A DNA stretch of 64,000 bases from Thalassotalea marina (lineage in GTDB: Bacteria > Pseudomonadota > Gammaproteobacteria > Enterobacterales > Alteromonadaceae). Where the stretch lies: assembly GCF_014656435.1 (NCBI RefSeq), contig NZ_BNCK01000007.1, positions 237,179 through 301,178 of the forward strand, written 5' to 3'. The position numbers and the translations under genes are program-made. Below, in pieces: positions 1 through 8,536 of the stretch (the first letter of the stretch is position 1; every line of letters starts with the position of its first letter). Below the pieces are notes generated by a model. That model had not been told where the DNA came from. It saw nothing but the letters and a program-made list of their open reading frames with translations, and made no database searches.

Positions 1-1
1 G

Positions 2-178
2 CGATTAGACGATACTACAGCGTCGGTAAAACCAAATCACAAGCAGCATAGCAAAAATAGTAATAAACCGGCTAAAACACCGCAAACAAAAACAACAAAT
101 AAGCCAAAGAGTAAGGATCCCGCCAATGCCGCAATGGGTAATGCATTTGCTGATGCCTTTGCTAAATTAAAACAATAA
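2..178 (+). CDS. tex: C-terminal tail of Tex (S1 RNA-binding transcription accessory protein), 5' truncated by window
   Basis: Only the last 58 codons are present. The reading frame opens with RLDD and continues into a Lys/Asn/Thr/Pro-rich low-complexity tail that ends GNAFADAFAKLKQ before TAA at 176-178. Tex proteins end in exactly this manner: the S1 domain closes with ALTMRLDE/D, followed by a basic disordered tail and a short amphipathic A/F/L-rich terminus. Tex is a cytoplasmic nucleic-acid-binding factor linked to transcription. The call rests on the RLDD junction and tail style alone, so the family is likely but not certain. A strong hairpin terminator follows 27 bases downstream. Confidence 0.65.
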   Translation, partial: RLDDTTASVKPNHKQHSKNSNKPAKTPQTKTTNKPKSKDPANAAMGNAFADAFAKLKQ

Positions 179-204
179 ATGGTTATAAACCAATCACCAT
201 ATAT

Positions 205-237
205 AAAAAAGCTGAGTTAATAACTCAGCTTTTTTTA
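205..237. terminator. Bidirectional rho-independent terminator
   Basis: A-run, then inverted repeat GCTGAGTTA / TAACTCAGC and a run of seven Ts. The A-run on the other side lets it serve both the plus-strand tex end and the minus-strand chemoreceptor end. Confidence 0.85.
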
Positions 238-255
238 CTTTAAACCACTAAGTTT

Positions 256-1788
256 TTATCGGAACGTAGAACTTAGCGATTCAAGCTTCTCAGCTGTTTG
301 ATTTACCCCAACACCATGCTGATTAACTTGTTGAGCAATTGCCGTATTGTCTTTTGAAATACCATCAATTTGATGTACATTGTTGCTAATCTCAGCGGCT
401 ACTGCACTTTGTTGCTCAGTCGCAGTAGCTATTTGCCCAGTAATATCAGTCATTTCATCCATCAGTGCTTTGATCTTGTCCATGCCCACTTTGGCTTCAT
501 TTGCGTCACTTGCACAGCTTTGTGCGTCATCTCGACTCGATAGCATGATGTCACTCCATTGTTGAAGTGTTTGCTGAAGTTCTACAACAGAGCCCTGAAT
601 TTGCACAGTAGCAGCTTGAGTACGCCCCGCTAAGGTTCTTACCTCATCAGCAACCACAGCAAACCCTCTGCCCTGCTCACCTGCACGCGCCGCTTCAATC
701 GCTGCATTTAAGGCTAACAAGTTAGTTTGATCTGCAATACCTTGAATTTCAGACATAATATCTGAGATTCTGCTGACATCTGTCACTAAGCTAGTTGCCG
801 TTGTGGCAGCTTTCTCTACTTCATACGACAAGTTGTTGATTTTATTTTGACTATTATCAATAACACCGATCGCTTGATTACATTCATCCTGTATGATCAC
901 CACTTTATCATAGGCACTGGTGGTATTTAGGCTAACATCTTGTACCGTCGCACTCATTTCGGTAATTGCAGTTGCTAATTGATTTAGCTGGCTATTCTCT
1001 TCGACTAACCCTGTCAAAGAACGTTCTGAGGTTTGTATTAGTTCTTGTGCTAAGTCAAGCAAGCCTTTTCCTGAATCATGGCTACGCCCCAAAATAGTCC
1101 GCACTTTTGCTTGTGTCATTAAATACGGGTAATGCAGTAAATTTGTGATGCCCTTGCCACAATAAACTAGTCTAGAAGGGCTGTCATATGTCTCTTTATA
1201 CTGAGCAACCTGATTGGGTATCGTAACAAATTCGTCATTGAACAATAGAATTAGCGACACAACAAGCAATAATATTAACCCTGCGGCTAGATAGGAAATA
1301 AACAATGCGCTATACATTGTGACAAGCAATACAAGCAAAGCACCAATACTGCGCTTTAAAGTAATATTGGTTGAAAATTCACGAATAGCTTTACCTTGGT
1401 TGATCTGTTGATAAAGCTTTTCAGCACTATCTATCTGTTGTTTTGTTGGTTTACAGCGAACAGACTGATAACCAACAATAACATCATTTTCATACAGCGG
1501 CGTCACGTAGGCATCTACCCAATAGTAATCACCATTTTTACAGCGATTTTTTACCATGCCACGCCACGAATCTCCACGTTTAAGCTTTTGCCACAAATCG
1601 CCAAAGGCAGCTTTAGGCATATCTGGATGGCGAACAATATTGTGATTCTGTGATATCAGTTCTTCTTTGCTATAACCGGCCACTCGGCAAAAACTCTCAT
1701 TGGCATAAGTGATCACACCACGGGTATCTGTGGTAGAAACTAACTGTTCGTGTTCGGAAAAAGTGACTTCATTCGTGGTTATATTCAT
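256..1788 (-). CDS. Aer-like PAS-domain methyl-accepting chemotaxis protein
   Basis: This 510-residue protein has an N-terminal PAS domain (about residues 10-110) containing NIVRHPDMP, a signature of the Aer aerotaxis family in which PAS holds FAD and senses redox or oxygen. Two adjacent hydrophobic segments (about 146-182) form a hairpin membrane anchor, as in Aer, with no periplasmic domain. The C-terminal half is a coiled-coil signalling domain with the hairpin tip core [20 protein letters not shown] (about 352-372), which contacts CheA/CheW. No C-terminal CheR-tether pentapeptide is present. It is monocistronic between two terminators. Energy taxis is inferred; the ligand could be another cofactor. 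Confidence 0.9.
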   Translation of the reverse strand: MNITTNEVTFSEHEQLVSTTDTRGVITYANESFCRVAGYSKEELISQNHNIVRHPDMPKAAFGDLWQKLKRGDSWRGMVKNRCKNGDYYWVDAYVTPLYENDVIVGYQSVRCKPTKQQIDSAEKLYQQINQGKAIREFSTNITLKRSIGALLVLLVTMYSALFISYLAAGLILLLVVSLILLFNDEFVTIPNQVAQYKETYDSPSRLVYCGKGITNLLHYPYLMTQAKVRTILGRSHDSGKGLLDLAQELIQTSERSLTGLVEENSQLNQLATAITEMSATVQDVSLNTTSAYDKVVIIQDECNQAIGVIDNSQNKINNLSYEVEKAATTATSLVTDVSRISDIMSEIQGIADQTNLLALNAAIEAARAGEQGRGFAVVADEVRTLAGRTQAATVQIQGSVVELQQTLQQWSDIMLSSRDDAQSCASDANEAKVGMDKIKALMDEMTDITGQIATATEQQSAVAAEISNNVHQIDGISKDNTAIAQQVNQHGVGVNQTAEKLESLSSTFR

Positions 1789-1965
1789 ATATTCTTCAAA
1801 TTCGTAGGTTATTTAACCAACCCATTCATAACGTTGACATAGATTAGCTAAGTTTATCAACAACACAATGAATTATTGATCTTAATCACGAATAATCAAA
1901 TTATACCTTGGTACTAACCGGTATTCTTACTGATTAAATAGCATACAGAATCGAAAAGTTTAGAT

Positions 1966-1990
1966 AAAAAAAGGGAAGCTAAGCTTCCCT
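1966..1990 (-). terminator. Rho-independent terminator of the porin gene
   Basis: Read on the minus strand: AGGGAAGCT/AGCTTCCCT perfect arms followed by a seven-T run, about 50 bases past the porin stop. Confidence 0.85.
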
Positions 1991-2040
1991 AAATAACCCC
2001 GAAAAGAGGTTAACTAACGCAAGGTGGTGTCGATAAGTCG

Positions 2041-3099
2041 TTACAATACGTACTTCACCGAAAGTTGTGCATAGTCCGAATCGGCATCTAAGTCTTTTGC
2101 TTTGAAGTTACCAAATTCAATACCATATGAAAGTTTAGGTGTTACATTTTTGAAGATGTTAACGCCCCAGTGAGTGCGATCTCGATCAGATTCGTCGGTT
2201 TCGGTGTTGCCATAGAACACGTTAGTTCTTAAGGTTTCAGTCCAAAAATGACGGTAAGCAACAGAAATTGAAGTTGTGTCTTCTACTTCTTCTCCCACTA
2301 AGTCTGTTGCCGCAGCAGCACCTACATAACGGCCCGTGTTACCACCGTGGAACTGGAATCTGAAGTCATCTTTACCGAAGGTATTTATTTTACCAGCCAC
2401 ACCATAACCAAAACCAGACTCCGAGTTACCACCAGCTGTTTCTAGTTTACGAGCTAGACCAGCAACCGATACGTTACCCCAGTCACCACTAAAGGTATAT
2501 TTAGCAATAACATCTGGCATTGAATCTTTTGAACCATAGCCGCCAGCACCTTTGTAACCACCATATGATTCAGGGTTTTCTATAGCAATTTGAAAACCTC
2601 CATTGGTGTAACGAATAAGGTCTTGACGCACAAAGGCTGCTGCTACTAACGGGCCACCAAAGTCTGCAGCTTCAGCTAACGCACTGGTGTTAACAAAAGT
2701 CGACCAAGTTTGACCTACAGTCCAATTTTTATATTTGATAAACGCATGTCTAAGTCTCGGATGGCGAGAATTAGTGAGAATTTCGTTGCCATCGCCGCCA
2801 TAAAAATCCATCTCGATAAAACCGGTTATGTCACCGTGGACATATTTTGTGTTAAATCTTGTTGAGTTAGCTGAAAACTTTGTATTTGACACATCATCTT
2901 TAACAACGTGGCCAATCCAAAAATCATCATTTGTTAGCGTTGAAGAGGCAGTACCATCAATGTAACGTAAATCACCTTGGATGTAGCCACCAAATGTAAT
3001 GGTGTCTTTATCCGTCAATTTAATTTCATAGCCAGCGTGCGCCGTGCCTGATAATACAGCGATTGCTGCAGCTACCAAACTTACTTTCTTGTTTAACAT
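2041..3099 (-). CDS. DcaP-like trimeric outer-membrane porin
   Basis: A 352-residue protein with a clean signal peptide (cleavage after TAHA, about residue 22), then alternating beta-strand sequence starting YEIKLTDKDTITFGGYIQGDL and ending SVKYVL. The central HAFIKYKNWTVGQTWSTF and the FGGPLVAAAFVRQDLIRY stretch match the DcaP-like porin style common in Alteromonadales. Such porins form outer-membrane channels for small, often anionic, solutes. The gene is single, divergent from the S9 peptidase, with a terminator behind it and a pair of palindromes in the shared upstream region that may control it. Substrate unknown; the final residue is Leu rather than the usual Phe. Confidence 0.8.
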   Translation of the reverse strand: MLNKKVSLVAAAIAVLSGTAHAGYEIKLTDKDTITFGGYIQGDLRYIDGTASSTLTNDDFWIGHVVKDDVSNTKFSANSTRFNTKYVHGDITGFIEMDFYGGDGNEILTNSRHPRLRHAFIKYKNWTVGQTWSTFVNTSALAEAADFGGPLVAAAFVRQDLIRYTNGGFQIAIENPESYGGYKGAGGYGSKDSMPDVIAKYTFSGDWGNVSVAGLARKLETAGGNSESGFGYGVAGKINTFGKDDFRFQFHGGNTGRYVGAAAATDLVGEEVEDTTSISVAYRHFWTETLRTNVFYGNTETDESDRDRTHWGVNIFKNVTPKLSYGIEFGNFKAKDLDADSDYAQLSVKYVL

Positions 3100-3227
3100 T
3101 CTACTTTCCCCATGTGAGTAGCGTTTTTTATAGGTACAGCTCTTCGCCTTATCGCTACTTTTGTTTAATTGGTTACTATTATTTTTATTCTGGATATAAC
3201 GGTAGAGAGTTATCTTCGCTTTAGAAA

Positions 3228-3276
3228 TTAGACCTAAGTCTAAAACCGGTGAATTTTTGATTAGACTTTAGTCGTA
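3228..3276. promoter_or_regulatory. Two operator-like palindromes in divergent porin/peptidase upstream region
   Basis: TTAGACCTAAGTCTAA (3228-3243) is an inverted repeat with 6-base arms. TTAGACTTTAGTCGTA (3261-3276) repeats its pattern with a weaker right arm. Start-to-start spacing is 33 bp, about three helical turns. The common core is GAC-N4-GTC, reminiscent of LuxR/FixJ-family response regulator sites. The rest of the 316-base intergenic region holds only AT-rich promoter-like sequence. Confidence 0.45.
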
Positions 3277-3415
3277 TACACCTGCTGTTAATCTTAAAAT
3301 TTATTCGACTGAACGATGGCAAATACCTTAACCACAAAAATATGGTAAGCTAGCCCGCAACCGAGGCTCGGTGTGCCATCGAGCTATATAGCTAAAACAA
3401 AATAGGTTCTTCATC

Positions 3416-5695
3416 ATGAACAAATTGATGTCTATTGCTGCGGCGTCACTTGTTGTTGCTTCGCCAGCACAAGCTGATCTCACTAAGCAAGATTATTTGC
3501 GTGCCGAAAAACAACTGTCTACGACAACGGGCAAGTTAGTTTACGGAACAGTTGATTATCCTACATGGTCTGACAACAACGTATTGGTGTATAAAAGCAA
3601 TACGCCAGAAGGCCAGCGTTTTTACCGTGTAGATGCCGACAAACAACAAAAGTCTCTCGCATTTGATCATCAAAAACTAGCAGACTCACTGGCGCGCATT
3701 ACGGACAGCGAAATTAATCAGGATAAACTACCACTTTATAGCGTACGTTTTACTGCTAAAAACAACATTTCTATTAGTGTTAAAGGAAAAAAATATAGCT
3801 GTGATTTAACCAGCTATTTGTGCGAACAAGATAAAAATGTCGCCAAGCGTCACGAATTTGTTTCTCCTGATGGCACAAAAGCAGTTTTCATCAAAGAATA
3901 CAACTTATGGTTGCGTGAGTTGGCTAGCGATAAAGTCACTCAATTAACTTTTGATGGTGAAAAGGACTTCGGTTATGCCACCAATAATGCTGGTTGGATC
4001 CGCAGTAAAAAGCCTGTAGTTACATGGGCACCAGATTCATCTAAGCTAACTACGTTTAAACACGATGGTCGTAAAGTTGGTGAAATGGGTATCGTATCAA
4101 CGGCTGTTGGTCACCCAAACATCGATGTTTGGAAATACCCACTACCTGGTGACGAGCACATTTTTAAAATTGAACGTGTTGTTATCGACGTAAATAATGC
4201 CAAAGTTGTGCGCTTGGACATGGCACCTGACGAACACCGCTCAACAATCACTGACCATGTAGCAGATCGTGACGGCAGCCTATTAGACATCGACTGGTCA
4301 GAAGACAGCTCTCATTTTGCTTTTGTTTCATCATCTCGTGATCACAAAGATGCGACGTTAAAATTTGCCAATGCTACAACAGGCAAAGTCACCACTGTTT
4401 TTACTGAAAGTGAAGAAACGTTTTTTGAATCAGGTGTACAGGGTGTTAGCTGGAGATACCTTGATAAAACCAACGAAATTTTATGGTTTTCACAACGCTC
4501 AAATTGGGGCCACTTCTACCTTATTGACGGCAAATCAGGCAAGGTTAAAAAACAATTAACAAAAGGCGACTGGACGGTAATCTCGCTACTGCACGTAGAT
4601 CAAGACGCTGGTAAGATTTTGTTCCTTGGCGCTGGCCGTGAAGGAGGAGATCCATACTTCCATTACCTTTACAGTGTGAATCTTGACGGTTCTAACTTAA
4701 CTCTGTTAACACCAGAGAAAAAACATCACCGTGTTGCTGTAAGTAAAAACGGTAAGTATTTCTTAGATCGCGTTTCAACATACAATACGCCTGAAGTAAG
4801 CTTCCTAAGAAGTACTGACAACGGTAAAGGCTTCCAAATTGAAGCCATGGATATTAGTAAGTTAAAAGAAAATAACTGGCAGGCACCAATTCCTTTTACC
4901 GTGAAAGATCGTAATGGTGAACACGACATCTATGGTTTGATGTATAAGCCAAGTAATTTTGACGCGAGTAAAAAATACCCAGTAGTGAACTACTTGTATC
5001 CGGGCCCTCAAGTAGGCTCTATTCGTGGTCGTCACTTTGTTGCATCTCGTGGTGACAACCAATCTATCGCTGAGCTAGGTTTTATTGTCATTGAAATTGA
5101 CGCCTTAGGTACTCCTGGTCGTTCTAAAGCATTCCACGAGTTTTATTATGGCAACATGGGCGATAGCGGTATTCCTGATCAAGTAGCAGCTATCAAACAG
5201 CTAGCGAAAAAACACCAATGGATCGACGATTCTAAAGTAGGTATTTGGGGCCATTCAGGTGGTGGTTTTGCTTCAACCCGTGCGCTATTGATGTACCCTG
5301 AATTTTATAGCGTTGCAGTTTCTCAAGCTGGTAACCACGACAACAGAAACTACGCTGATGAGTGGGGTGAAAAATGGCATGGTATGTTAGTTGAAAACGA
5401 AGATGGTACCACTAACTATGACAGCCAAGCTAACCAGTTAATTGCTGAAAACTTGAAAGGTAAGTTGTTAATTGCTCATGGCACAACAGACACCAATGTT
5501 CCGCCATATAACACTTTAGTCGTTGTAGAAGCGCTGATTAAAGCAAACAAAGATTTCGACATGATCATGCTGCCAAACCGTGGCCATGGTTTTGCACGTG
5601 AGCCTTTCATGCTACGTAAACGTTGGGATTATTTTGTAGAACACCTAATGGGTGTCAAACCTCCTAAAGAATACGAGTTCGAAACTCTTAAATAA
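3416..5695 (+). CDS. Dipeptidyl peptidase IV-like S9 family serine peptidase
   Basis: This 759-residue exported enzyme should release N-terminal dipeptides, typically X-Pro or X-Ala, in the periplasm. A signal peptide ends near SPAQA (residue 20). Residues about 30-480 form the beta-propeller (DPPIV N-terminal domain), and 500-759 the alpha/beta-hydrolase. The catalytic triad is visible: Ser614 in GHSGGG, Asp692 in GTTDTNVP and His724 in NRGHGF. It is alone in its transcription unit and is followed within 10 bases by a terminator. Marine Alteromonadales commonly use such enzymes for protein scavenging. The exact dipeptide preference cannot be read from the sequence. Confidence 0.92.
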   Translation: MNKLMSIAAASLVVASPAQADLTKQDYLRAEKQLSTTTGKLVYGTVDYPTWSDNNVLVYKSNTPEGQRFYRVDADKQQKSLAFDHQKLADSLARITDSEINQDKLPLYSVRFTAKNNISISVKGKKYSCDLTSYLCEQDKNVAKRHEFVSPDGTKAVFIKEYNLWLRELASDKVTQLTFDGEKDFGYATNNAGWIRSKKPVVTWAPDSSKLTTFKHDGRKVGEMGIVSTAVGHPNIDVWKYPLPGDEHIFKIERVVIDVNNAKVVRLDMAPDEHRSTITDHVADRDGSLLDIDWSEDSSHFAFVSSSRDHKDATLKFANATTGKVTTVFTESEETFFESGVQGVSWRYLDKTNEILWFSQRSNWGHFYLIDGKSGKVKKQLTKGDWTVISLLHVDQDAGKILFLGAGREGGDPYFHYLYSVNLDGSNLTLLTPEKKHHRVAVSKNGKYFLDRVSTYNTPEVSFLRSTDNGKGFQIEAMDISKLKENNWQAPIPFTVKDRNGEHDIYGLMYKPSNFDASKKYPVVNYLYPGPQVGSIRGRHFVASRGDNQSIAELGFIVIEIDALGTPGRSKAFHEFYYGNMGDSGIPDQVAAIKQLAKKHQWIDDSKVGIWGHSGGGFASTRALLMYPEFYSVAVSQAGNHDNRNYADEWGEKWHGMLVENEDGTTNYDSQANQLIAENLKGKLLIAHGTTDTNVPPYNTLVVVEALIKANKDFDMIMLPNRGHGFAREPFMLRKRWDYFVEHLMGVKPPKEYEFETLK

Positions 5696-5701
5696 CCATT
5701 G

Positions 5702-5731
5702 AAAAACCAAGGCAAATGCCTTGGTTTTTTT
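5702..5731 (+). terminator. Rho-independent terminator after S9 peptidase
   Basis: AAACCAAGGCA/TGCCTTGGTTT stem followed by a T-run, starting 7 bases after the stop codon. Confidence 0.9.
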
Positions 5732-5814
5732 CTCCCTCCAAAATCAATTTGTTGTGCTAGATCAAAGTGCAATTTATTCCTTAGGTTATGATGAAGAAAA
5801 CCAAGGAGCACAGC

Positions 5815-6129
5815 ATGACGACAGACCAATTATCTACCCTGCTTAAAGATAAACAAACTGAACTGAGTCAACGAATTACTGCCATAGAAGCAGACTTTAA
5901 AAAAGGTCGTTCTGCTGATTTTTCTGAACAAACGACGGAATGCGAAAATGACGAAGTGCTTGATGGTATCCATCATGAAGCTAAGAGAGAATTATCTTTG
6001 GTAACTCAGGCGATTAAACGTATTGAAGATGGCAACTATGGTATTTGCCAGCAATGTGACGAACAGATTAACCCTGATCGCCTAGAAGCTTTACCTTACA
6101 CGACGACTTGTATTGACTGCGCTAAATAA
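5815..6129 (+). CDS. DksA/TraR-family C4 zinc finger protein
   Basis: A 104-residue protein with an N-terminal coiled-coil region (about 1-70) and a C4 zinc finger at Cys78, Cys81, Cys99 and Cys102 (YGICQQCDEQINPDRLEALP). This is the short DksA-like class, smaller than the 150-residue DksA. Members of the superfamily bind the secondary channel of RNA polymerase, but short members are often uncharacterised. The start at 5815 is chosen over an in-frame ATG at 5788 because AAGGAG lies 7 bases upstream of it and the family N-terminus fits. It is cotranscribed with the YdcH-type gene 16 bases downstream. Confidence 0.85.
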   Translation: MTTDQLSTLLKDKQTELSQRITAIEADFKKGRSADFSEQTTECENDEVLDGIHHEAKRELSLVTQAIKRIEDGNYGICQQCDEQINPDRLEALPYTTTCIDCAK

Positions 6130-6145
6130 AAACGAGGGATAATAA

Positions 6146-6397
6146 ATGACACTTGAAAAACATGATTTACACCATGAATTTCCTGAATTTAAAGATGAAA
6201 TCCGCCATTTAAAAATGAACGATGCACATTTTGCTCGACTTTTTACGGAATATCATGAACTGGATCACGAGGTACATCGCATTGAAACAGGTGCAGAAAA
6301 TACCTCTGACGATTACCTTGAGACACAAAAAAAGCAGCGTTTACTGCTTAAAGACCAACTGTTTTCTATGTTGAAAAAAGCAAAAACTGTCGCGTAA
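6146..6397 (+). CDS. DUF465/YdcH family small protein
   Basis: An 83-residue, highly charged helical protein: EFPEFKDEIRHLKMNDAHFARLFTEYHELDHEVHRIE fits the YdcH/DUF465 family, which has the core FxxL..Y..L.xEIxRIE. The function of the family is not known. It follows the DksA-type gene by 16 bases with GAGGG as ribosome site, and a strong terminator closes the two-gene unit. Confidence 0.85.
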   Translation: MTLEKHDLHHEFPEFKDEIRHLKMNDAHFARLFTEYHELDHEVHRIETGAENTSDDYLETQKKQRLLLKDQLFSMLKKAKTVA

Positions 6398-6432
6398 CTT
6401 TGTTGCCCCAACGACATGATTGCACTACTTTT

Positions 6433-6461
6433 GGCTGATAGCTTGCTATCAGCCTTTTTTT
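6433..6461 (+). terminator. Rho-independent terminator of the dksA-like/ydcH-like operon
   Basis: Perfect ten-base stem GGCTGATAGC/GCTATCAGCC with a TT loop, then seven Ts; the T-run touches the stop codon of the convergent GFA gene. Confidence 0.9.
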
Positions 6462-6876
6462 ATTTCTGTTTTTGGCGACTTGGCTCAAATTCGTCATAAC
6501 GAGGTAAAACCGCATCCATATCTTCCCAATTGCCCTTAGAACCTACAAAAATATGAGCGCCGGGCTTTTCGGCAATATCAGAATCTAACAAGCCTAACCT
6601 AACACGCACGCGACTTGGGTCGTCTTGATTTTCGCTGTAAATAGGCGAACCACACGCGGTACAAAAATGTCTAAAACGTCTCGGTTTGAAGGAAAAGTGA
6701 GACATAGCATCTGCGCCCTTCACAACCAAAAATTTATCAGCATCAACAAACCCATTAGTCGCGTAAGCCGTGCCGCTATTTTTTCGACATAACGAACAGT
6801 GACAGTGAATGATTTCGCTTATCTCACCAGTAATTTCTACTTGTATTGCTCCACACAAGCAACTTCCCCGATACAT
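6460..6876 (-). CDS. GFA (CENP-V) domain zinc protein
   Basis: A 138-residue GFA-domain protein. Its zinc ligands are visible as GSCLCGAIQ (Cys6, Cys8), HCHCSLCRKN (about 24-33) and CTACGSP (about 72-78). The family was named for glutathione-dependent formaldehyde-activating enzyme, but most members have no demonstrated reaction, so the activity is left open. It is the last gene of a minus-strand operon, starting 6 bases after the kinase stop, with GAGGG upstream of the start. Confidence 0.85.
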   Translation of the reverse strand: MYRGSCLCGAIQVEITGEISEIIHCHCSLCRKNSGTAYATNGFVDADKFLVVKGADAMSHFSFKPRRFRHFCTACGSPIYSENQDDPSRVRVRLGLLDSDIAEKPGAHIFVGSKGNWEDMDAVLPRYDEFEPSRQKQK

Positions 6877-6882
6877 ACTTTT

Positions 6883-7437
6883 TTAACCCTCTTTAACACT
6901 ATTGATAAATTCAACAATGTTAGTGACTGCCTTGTCATAACATTGATTATTATTGATGACCGTATCTGCAACGGCCCTCGTTTGTTCAAAGGTACTTTGA
7001 TATACCTGATGTAAATAGTCTTGATAACTCGCCAAATACTTTAACACTTGGCCTTTGTTTAATGCAGATACACGTTTTAGTCGCCGTTCAATAACCCGAG
7101 ATAAACAAATCGCTAACGGTACATCTAACAAAATAGTTTTATCGATCAATGTCGACACCTCATCTCGGCAGGTACCAAAAGGTTCTTCAACCAACAATAA
7201 GCCTTCACTGGTTTTAATATGATGACGAATGGCTTTGGCAAATCTGGGGGTTTTAATTTGATTAACATCTGCCCCGTCGACAAACCATTGTGTCATGTCC
7301 TGAGGGTACGTATTTTTGTCAATATAATCGTCAAAATGTAAACATTTACAAGCAAAATGTTTAGCAGCAGACTTTACAATGCTTGTTTTGCCGCAGCCTG
7401 AAATACCAGCTATGGCAATCACTAAAAGTTTTGTCAT
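6883..7437 (-). CDS. P-loop NTPase, uridine-kinase-like
   Basis: A 184-residue cytoplasmic protein with Walker A GISGCGKTS (residues 11-19), an FDDYIDKNTYP segment after strand 2, EEPFGTCRD and a later LSRVIERRLKR lid-like basic stretch. This resembles the uridine kinase/nucleoside kinase fold, but the substrate is unknown. Its ATG overlaps the stop of the VOC gene (ATGA), indicating translational coupling. FDD probably supplies the catalytic acid of this kinase class. Confidence 0.7.
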   Translation of the reverse strand: MTKLLVIAIAGISGCGKTSIVKSAAKHFACKCLHFDDYIDKNTYPQDMTQWFVDGADVNQIKTPRFAKAIRHHIKTSEGLLLVEEPFGTCRDEVSTLIDKTILLDVPLAICLSRVIERRLKRVSALNKGQVLKYLASYQDYLHQVYQSTFEQTRAVADTVINNNQCYDKAVTNIVEFINSVKEG

Positions 7438-7820
7438 TTTATTTGGTACAACTCTAGTGGTAAATCATCAGGATCGTTGAAAAAAGTAAAACGTTTATTT
7501 GTGTACTCATCCGTTCTTATCGCTTCACATTCAACATCATTTGACCTTAGCCAATTAACAACCTCGTCAATATCGTTAACTTTAAAAGCTAAATGTCTCA
7601 GCCCTTGAGCTTCAGGATAGCTAGGCCTCTTGGGAGCATTAGGAAATGAAAATAACTCGATTTGACTACCATCTGGTAACGCCAAATCCAATTTATAAGA
7701 ATCGCGCTGTTCACGATAGTGTTCAGCGATAATTTTTAGCCCCAACACTTGTGTATAAAAAGCTTTTGAACGCTGATAGTCACTACAAATAATAACAACA
7801 TGATGAGTACCTAATAACAT
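7434..7820 (-). CDS. VOC-fold protein, YaeR/glyoxalase-like
   Basis: A 128-residue vicinal-oxygen-chelate protein with two beta-alpha-beta3 halves: THHVVIICSDYQRSKAFYTQ at the N-terminus and LRHLAFKVNDIDEVVNWL at about 74-92. Metal-ligand-type residues are His6/His7, Glu near SQIELFSFP, His in LRHLAF and Glu in PLELYQ. This is the E. coli YaeR (SMU1112c) type, whose substrate is unknown. Its start overlaps the stop of the upstream propeller gene (TAATG), and its stop overlaps the kinase start. Confidence 0.85.
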   Translation of the reverse strand: MLLGTHHVVIICSDYQRSKAFYTQVLGLKIIAEHYREQRDSYKLDLALPDGSQIELFSFPNAPKRPSYPEAQGLRHLAFKVNDIDEVVNWLRSNDVECEAIRTDEYTNKRFTFFNDPDDLPLELYQIK

Positions 7821-8167
7821 TAACTGCCACCATCACCGGCAACAGTAACGCTAGTTGCTGCAACAATGGCAGCTACACTGGCCGCACTTGCTGCATTATT
7901 CTGGTCTGACATCGTAGTAACATTTTGTTGCCCAGCAATAATGCAAGCTCCGTAACCTAATCCTTTTAAATCATTTTCCCAAATAATTTCGCCATTGGCA
8001 GCAGATAAACAAAACAAGTGGCCGTATGCATAGGCATATACATTATTATCTTCATAATACACATTCGTTAAATCGGCACTTTTTAATTTAGTCCGCCAAA
8101 TTTCATTGCCTGATGACTTCTCGATACAAACCACATGCCCTTTTATGCCTACATATAAATTTTCCAT
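7820..8167 (-). CDS. Small PQQ-like beta-propeller repeat protein
   Basis: A 115-residue protein with about two PQQ/quinoprotein-type blades: LYVGIKGHVVCIEKSSGNEIWRT and VYAYAYGHLFCLSAANGEIIWEN, each with the A/G-x-x-G-xxxW motif. It is far too short for a complete propeller (6-8 blades). The last 30 residues are Ala/Ser/Val-rich (NNAASAASVAAIVAATSVTV) and look like a hydrophobic or disordered tail. No signal peptide is visible. First gene of the four-gene minus-strand operon. Function unknown. Confidence 0.7.
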   Translation of the reverse strand: MENLYVGIKGHVVCIEKSSGNEIWRTKLKSADLTNVYYEDNNVYAYAYGHLFCLSAANGEIIWENDLKGLGYGACIIAGQQNVTTMSDQNNAASAASVAAIVAATSVTVAGDGGS

Positions 8168-8359
8168 GCTTTTACCCTTTTATTATTTTCAAAGTACGAC
8201 AAAGCCAACCATTATTTGGTTTGTTTATCATTGACGATTTTATCGGTGTCAATAACGTGCCAAACAATTAGAATTTATACTACTCACTTTGCCGCTATTT
8301 AGTGCGTATTACAAGGCAATCGACTAAAATTAATAGTGTTATATTTAGAGGTAGTAAAA

Positions 8360-8530
8360 ATGGCAAAGTCGCTTTGTAAGTGGAAGAAGAAAGACATCGA
8401 GAAAAGCTTGCACGAAATAGCGCATATTGTTGATAAACCGAGATTTGCATGTAAAGATTGCGCAAGAGCGGCGCACTCAAAAGGCTTTTTGTGTAAACCG
8501 CTAAAATTACCGCTTACACATCCGGAGTAA
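8360..8530 (+). CDS. Small Cys-containing conserved-type hypothetical protein
   Basis: A 56-residue basic protein, MAKSLCKWKKKDIEKSL, with Cys at 6, CKDC at about 31-34 and a further Cys at about 45, suggesting a small metal site or a redox pair. The start at 8360 is supported by GAGGTAG about 8 bases upstream. It ends 6 bases before the peroxiredoxin start, and the GGAG inside its last codons acts as that gene's ribosome site, so the two are cotranscribed. I do not recognise the family by name. Confidence 0.65.
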   Translation: MAKSLCKWKKKDIEKSLHEIAHIVDKPRFACKDCARAAHSKGFLCKPLKLPLTHPE

Positions 8531-8536
8531 ACAATC

